A DNA stretch of 64,000 nucleotides from Acidobacterium sp. (GTDB lineage Bacteria > Acidobacteriota > Terriglobia > Terriglobales > Acidobacteriaceae): NCBI GenBank assembly GCA_003131625.1, contig PKVY01000059.1, positions 62,001 through 126,000 on the forward strand, written 5' to 3'. The notes below the pieces were generated by a model, which saw only the letters and a program-made list of their open reading frames with translations, ran no database searches and had not been told where the DNA came from. A program made the position numbers and the translations under genes. This document shows, in pieces, positions 61,227 through 64,000 of the stretch. The number at the start of each line of letters is the position of its first letter. Position 1 is the stretch's first letter.

Positions 61227-63082
61227 ATCGTTTTCGGCGTCGCCTTCTTCAGACCTTGATCGGCGCTGATGATCTTGAACAGGCTGCAAATAATTGACGG
61301 AAATTGCCGCGCCGGGTCCGGCAAGCTAGATATTTGACGCGCCAGTGGTCGCGCAAGCCGAGTTTTTTCTTCCTTCATCGCGTCACCCGCTGCGCGAATT
61401 CGCCCTCCTGTGCTCAGGTAATCACGGTTGCCCTTGTTCTTTGGGTAGGGAGTACCGTGCCTGTTTCCGATAAAGCTGTCGAGCGAGGCATCATTGCCGG
61501 TGAGCTTATTAAGGGCCAGCTCAACCTCTGGAAGAAAGCCTTCATGTAGCAGCTGCGTTTCGAAGTTTCGTTTGTCGGGGATCACAATGATATTAGGCGA
61601 GTCGGCGATGTTGGGCTGTTTTGCTTTCTTGAGTGCCGCTTCGAGTTGCGCGACAGGCTGTGTCTCGCCATCCCCCATTACATACCATGGAATCCCCAGG
61701 CTCTTGGCCAGCCAAATGAATGGGAAGTAGTCTGTCCCGTTGGCCCGAACGAAGCTAAAGCCGAGCTCGTGGATAGTCGTTCCCCAATACTGTTGAGCCC
61801 AGATTGGCATAGCCTGCTCTTCGGTTTGCCCTTCGAAAAGGACCACTACCCGAGCAAAAAGTATGTCTCCGCGCGATTCGATCACCGAATCTTGGAGCTT
61901 ACGCTTATCGTCTTCTTTTTCGAGTTCGGACAAGTTCAACTCGGTCACCACAGTATCTCCGCCCTTCTTGATGAACAGACGGAGATCTTCGAGTTGAGCC
62001 TGGCCCGCGAAGTAGGGTGAATGTGTGCTCACTACACGTTGTCCAGAGATGTTCTTAATGTGAGAGAACAGGGATCGCTGTGCTTGGGGATGCAGGTGCG
62101 ATTCTGGCTCTTCTAACGCCAGGATTGAATGAACTTGGTCTCCGCCTTTTTTTGCGTTCAGGTTGCGCCACGAGGCGAATGCTCTGAAGACCAGTAATGA
62201 GGCAAGGCTTCTAGTTCCCATTCCATGTCGCGCCAGTGGAAAAGACTGCGCTCCTACGGTCGAAAGCGAAACATCGACGCCCTTGGAAAGATCCCTCAGC
62301 CTTCTCGCAATTGGCGCGATGTCGATGCCGGCGTTGTCAGCGGAGACGACAAATTGAAGATCTTCCAAGTTGGTTTTGAGATGTTTTAGAATCTCGCTTT
62401 TTTCGACGATCTGTTGGTTGATGCCAGAAAGTGCAGCCTCAAGTTCATCCACTTCGGCTTTGGAAAGGCCAAGGTCGTCGGTCATCCGCCTCCAGAACGA
62501 ACCCTGACGGCGAAGGTCGTCTTCGAGGTCGCGCTTGGCGTCAATATAATGCAGGGCGATAGGTTCAAGCTGGGCCGCTGTGAGCGCCTTATCCTGGGTC
62601 GGCGCTGCTAGCCAGTCGTTGAAGGGCCGCCATTCTTTCAAGAATTTACGTTCTACGCCATAATCGCCCTTGGCTAAACTCCATGCCAATGTAGTACGAA
62701 ACGCCATCGACTCTGTGAAATCCACCTCGTCGGGGGCGATGCCTGTACCCCAGAGAGCCGTCCAGAAGCTTCCTTCTGGGAACTTTTCCGCGACCTTCCC
62801 GTGAGTATCGATGGGTCGGATTCTTACGTCGATGATGACTTGACGATCTTTCGGGGGGAACGCCTCACCTGTTGCGAGATGCACATCATCTTGACCGAGG
62901 ATCTTGCGGCCAGCACCAATAGCTGAGAAAAGCGCGTCGAGGAAACTCGTCTTGCCAGCATTATTCGCACCGATCAGCACGGTAAGGTCGCTAAGCCGCA
63001 CCTCGATGTTTGCTAAGGAGCGAAAGTTGCTGACGCGAACCTCAGTAACCGCAATCTCGCTTCCAATGGAATAAATCGGCAT
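61223..63082 (-). CDS. gajA: Gabija OLD-family nuclease GajA (ATPase plus TOPRIM)
   Basis: 619 aa. The N-terminal ABC-type ATPase has Walker A GANNAGKTS (residues 38-46) and Walker B LALEEPESHLHPQAQ, with STHSPYFA as the switch histidine. The C-terminal TOPRIM domain has VVLFEGQTEEQAMP, then VMGDGETQ and IVIPDKRNFE (metal-binding acids). GajA is a nucleotide-regulated DNA nicking enzyme of Gabija anti-phage defence. The ATG at 63082 follows GGGAGA; a longer frame to 63142 is less likely. gajB follows with a 4-nt overlap. Confidence 0.9.
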   Translation of the reverse strand: MPIYSIGSEIAVTEVRVSNFRSLANIEVRLSDLTVLIGANNAGKTSFLDALFSAIGAGRKILGQDDVHLATGEAFPPKDRQVIIDVRIRPIDTHGKVAEKFPEGSFWTALWGTGIAPDEVDFTESMAFRTTLAWSLAKGDYGVERKFLKEWRPFNDWLAAPTQDKALTAAQLEPIALHYIDAKRDLEDDLRRQGSFWRRMTDDLGLSKAEVDELEAALSGINQQIVEKSEILKHLKTNLEDLQFVVSADNAGIDIAPIARRLRDLSKGVDVSLSTVGAQSFPLARHGMGTRSLASLLVFRAFASWRNLNAKKGGDQVHSILALEEPESHLHPQAQRSLFSHIKNISGQRVVSTHSPYFAGQAQLEDLRLFIKKGGDTVVTELNLSELEKEDDKRKLQDSVIESRGDILFARVVVLFEGQTEEQAMPIWAQQYWGTTIHELGFSFVRANGTDYFPFIWLAKSLGIPWYVMGDGETQPVAQLEAALKKAKQPNIADSPNIIVIPDKRNFETQLLHEGFLPEVELALNKLTGNDASLDSFIGNRHGTPYPKNKGNRDYLSTGGRIRAAGDAMKEEKTRLARPLARQISSLPDPARQFPSIICSLFKIISADQGLKKATPKTI

Positions 63083-63113
63083 ACTGCGCAATCTCCCGTT
63101 GCAAAACATCAAA

Positions 63114-63545
63114 TCAGCTTGGCATAAATCCCCGGTGCGCACGAATCTCCAACCGCAGTTCTTCGCGCAGAGCTTTGCTCTTCTTTAGGTGCTTGAAGAA
63201 TTCATCGAGAACGCTGACAACGATGGCGTTGACGCTGACGCCTTCCGCTTCAGCCCATTCCCGGAGTTTGTTGCGGGCTTCTGCGCCGACATGGAGGAGC
63301 TGAGGGTTGGTGAGCTCCATGCCAGCCTTGCGAGTCTGCATGATGTCTACTTTTTCGCGCTCAACATGGCTCAACGCAAAAAGGACGATCCTGGCCAGAT
63401 CGCCCTTTACACGAGACTCTTCTGTGACTGCTTCGCGCAGATCAATGGGGAGGCGCAGCGTCATTCCCGGACGGTCGTCCGTCCACCGCTGCCCCTCGCG
63501 GTTCACTTTCCGCGCCGCCTTCTTCGCTGCCTTCTTGACTGCCAC
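63114..63545 (-). CDS. Ribbon-helix-helix-like DNA-binding protein
   Basis: 143 aa. A basic N-terminus (VKKAAKKAARKVNREG) precedes a strand-helix-helix unit (MTLRLPIDLREAVTEESRVK). A second such unit lies near residues 90-125 (VGAEARNKLREWAEAEGVSV, then NAIVVSVLDEFFKHL). The GTG at 63545 is chosen because GGAAGGG lies just upstream. It overlaps the end of the TrbI gene and lies 31 nt before gajA, so it may control the defence genes or the transfer operon. Confidence 0.65.
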   Translation of the reverse strand: MAVKKAAKKAARKVNREGQRWTDDRPGMTLRLPIDLREAVTEESRVKGDLARIVLFALSHVEREKVDIMQTRKAGMELTNPQLLHVGAEARNKLREWAEAEGVSVNAIVVSVLDEFFKHLKKSKALREELRLEIRAHRGFMPS

Positions 63546-64000
63546 TGGATGCCCTTCCAAAGTTGTTTACAGGTCGCTGTTGAGGCTCACTCCCTGCTCT
63601 CATTGGCGAGTAAGGACCGTTGAATAGGAGATCCTTCTCAACCCTTACAAAGAACCTGTACCCCGGCCTTACGATAATCGTTGGTTGGATGTTCAGGTTC
63701 CTTCGTGTAACCTCTACTCCCAATTGCCCGACTTGCTGGCCGACTGCTTGCCCCACCTGTTGTCCGACGCTGGGCGATTGCAGTACCGAGGAGTTCGTCC
63801 CCTGGCTCAGCTCAATTCCGGCGGAGAAAAGCGAGGTGAGCAATGCGCCGGAGAGGATTCGGCCCCAGTGATTGTCCACCTGGTCTCGGAACCCAGCCGC
63901 GCCAGTGCTGTCGTCCCCTTCAAAGCCGCCGAGCGAAAGGCTACTTCCGTCCGGGAAGATAACCCGCCGCCAAACCGCCTGCAACGCATTTTGCCCATAC
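63442..64000 (-). CDS. trbI: TrbI/VirB10-family conjugation protein, C-terminal part
   Basis: The gene enters from the right edge in frame (reading YGQNALQAVWRRVIFPDGSS). The VirB10/TrbI C-terminal domain follows: SLGGFEGDDSTGAAGFRDQV, DNHWGRILSGALLTSLFSAG, LNIQPTIIVRPGYRFFVRVE. This domain spans the periplasm and forms the outer-membrane channel of type IV secretion systems. The last 55 residues (Ser/Gly/Glu-rich tail) are unusual and overlap the RHH gene in another frame. It shows that the element carries, or once carried, conjugation genes. Confidence 0.85.
   Translation of the reverse strand, partial: YGQNALQAVWRRVIFPDGSSLSLGGFEGDDSTGAAGFRDQVDNHWGRILSGALLTSLFSAGIELSQGTNSSVLQSPSVGQQVGQAVGQQVGQLGVEVTRRNLNIQPTIIVRPGYRFFVRVEKDLLFNGPYSPMRAGSEPQQRPVNNFGRASSGSQEGSEEGGAESEPRGAAVDGRPSGNDAAPPH

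Overview
The window looks like an Acidobacteriota chromosome (class Terriglobia, family Acidobacteriaceae or close). This is an inference from a GC-rich backbone with strong G-ending codon use, the mix of LpxI, AnmK, NagZ and a large secreted M14 peptidase, and gene junctions filled with short degenerate word repeats. No rRNA or other species marker is present.

Bases 1-24.8 kb are core chromosome. On the minus strand: the start of a HAD hydrolase, a peptide-type ABC substrate-binding lipoprotein overlapping anmK, a beta-lactamase-fold serine hydrolase divergent from a LysR regulator, and a mutS-nagZ pair. On the plus strand: nfo, leuS, a polytopic membrane protein, guaA, an M14 zinc carboxypeptidase, lpxI and a membrane-anchored peroxiredoxin. 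Two minus-strand genes (a four-helix-bundle protein and an exported hypothetical protein) and a plus-strand SpoIIE/PP2C phosphatase close the block. AnmK, NagZ and the substrate-binding protein suggest peptidoglycan recycling.

The core stops at 24.79 kb in a 3' fragment of a tRNA-Leu(UAA) gene. A second, slightly different 3' fragment of the same tRNA type lies at 38.53 kb. Everything from 24.87 kb to the right edge reads as accessory DNA, probably at least two elements stacked in one tRNA site. The first (24.9-38.5 kb) is a peptidase island. A three-gene operon encodes a clostripain-like C11 peptidase, a small protein with five GHQSS repeats, and a TPR-CHAT caspase-like peptidase. It lies divergent to a sigma-70-type factor, a membrane-anchored possible anti-sigma protein, an FN3 protein and an unnamed beta-rich protein. 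A second pair follows: a helical protein of unknown function and a trypsin-like peptidase.

The second element (38.6-64 kb and beyond) is an integrated plasmid or conjugative element carrying defence genes. A BREX-like cassette holds a DUF499-type ATPase, an unusually short PglZ-like phosphatase, a DUF1156-type DNA methyltransferase, an unknown 167-aa protein and an SNF2 helicase, preceded by a DUF1016/YhcG nuclease. After it come a DUF6876-like gene and a three-gene operon with a papain/transglutaminase-like protein and a DUF2971 protein. The plasmid part has four 16-bp iterons, repA, an HTH gene, ardC and parB. It ends with a Gabija pair (gajA-gajB), a ribbon-helix-helix regulator and the C-terminus of a TrbI/VirB10 conjugation protein that runs off the window.

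Most of the novelty lies in the peptidase island with its candidate substrate protein, the BREX-like cassette with a minimal PglZ, and the papain-like/hydrophobic/DUF2971 operon.
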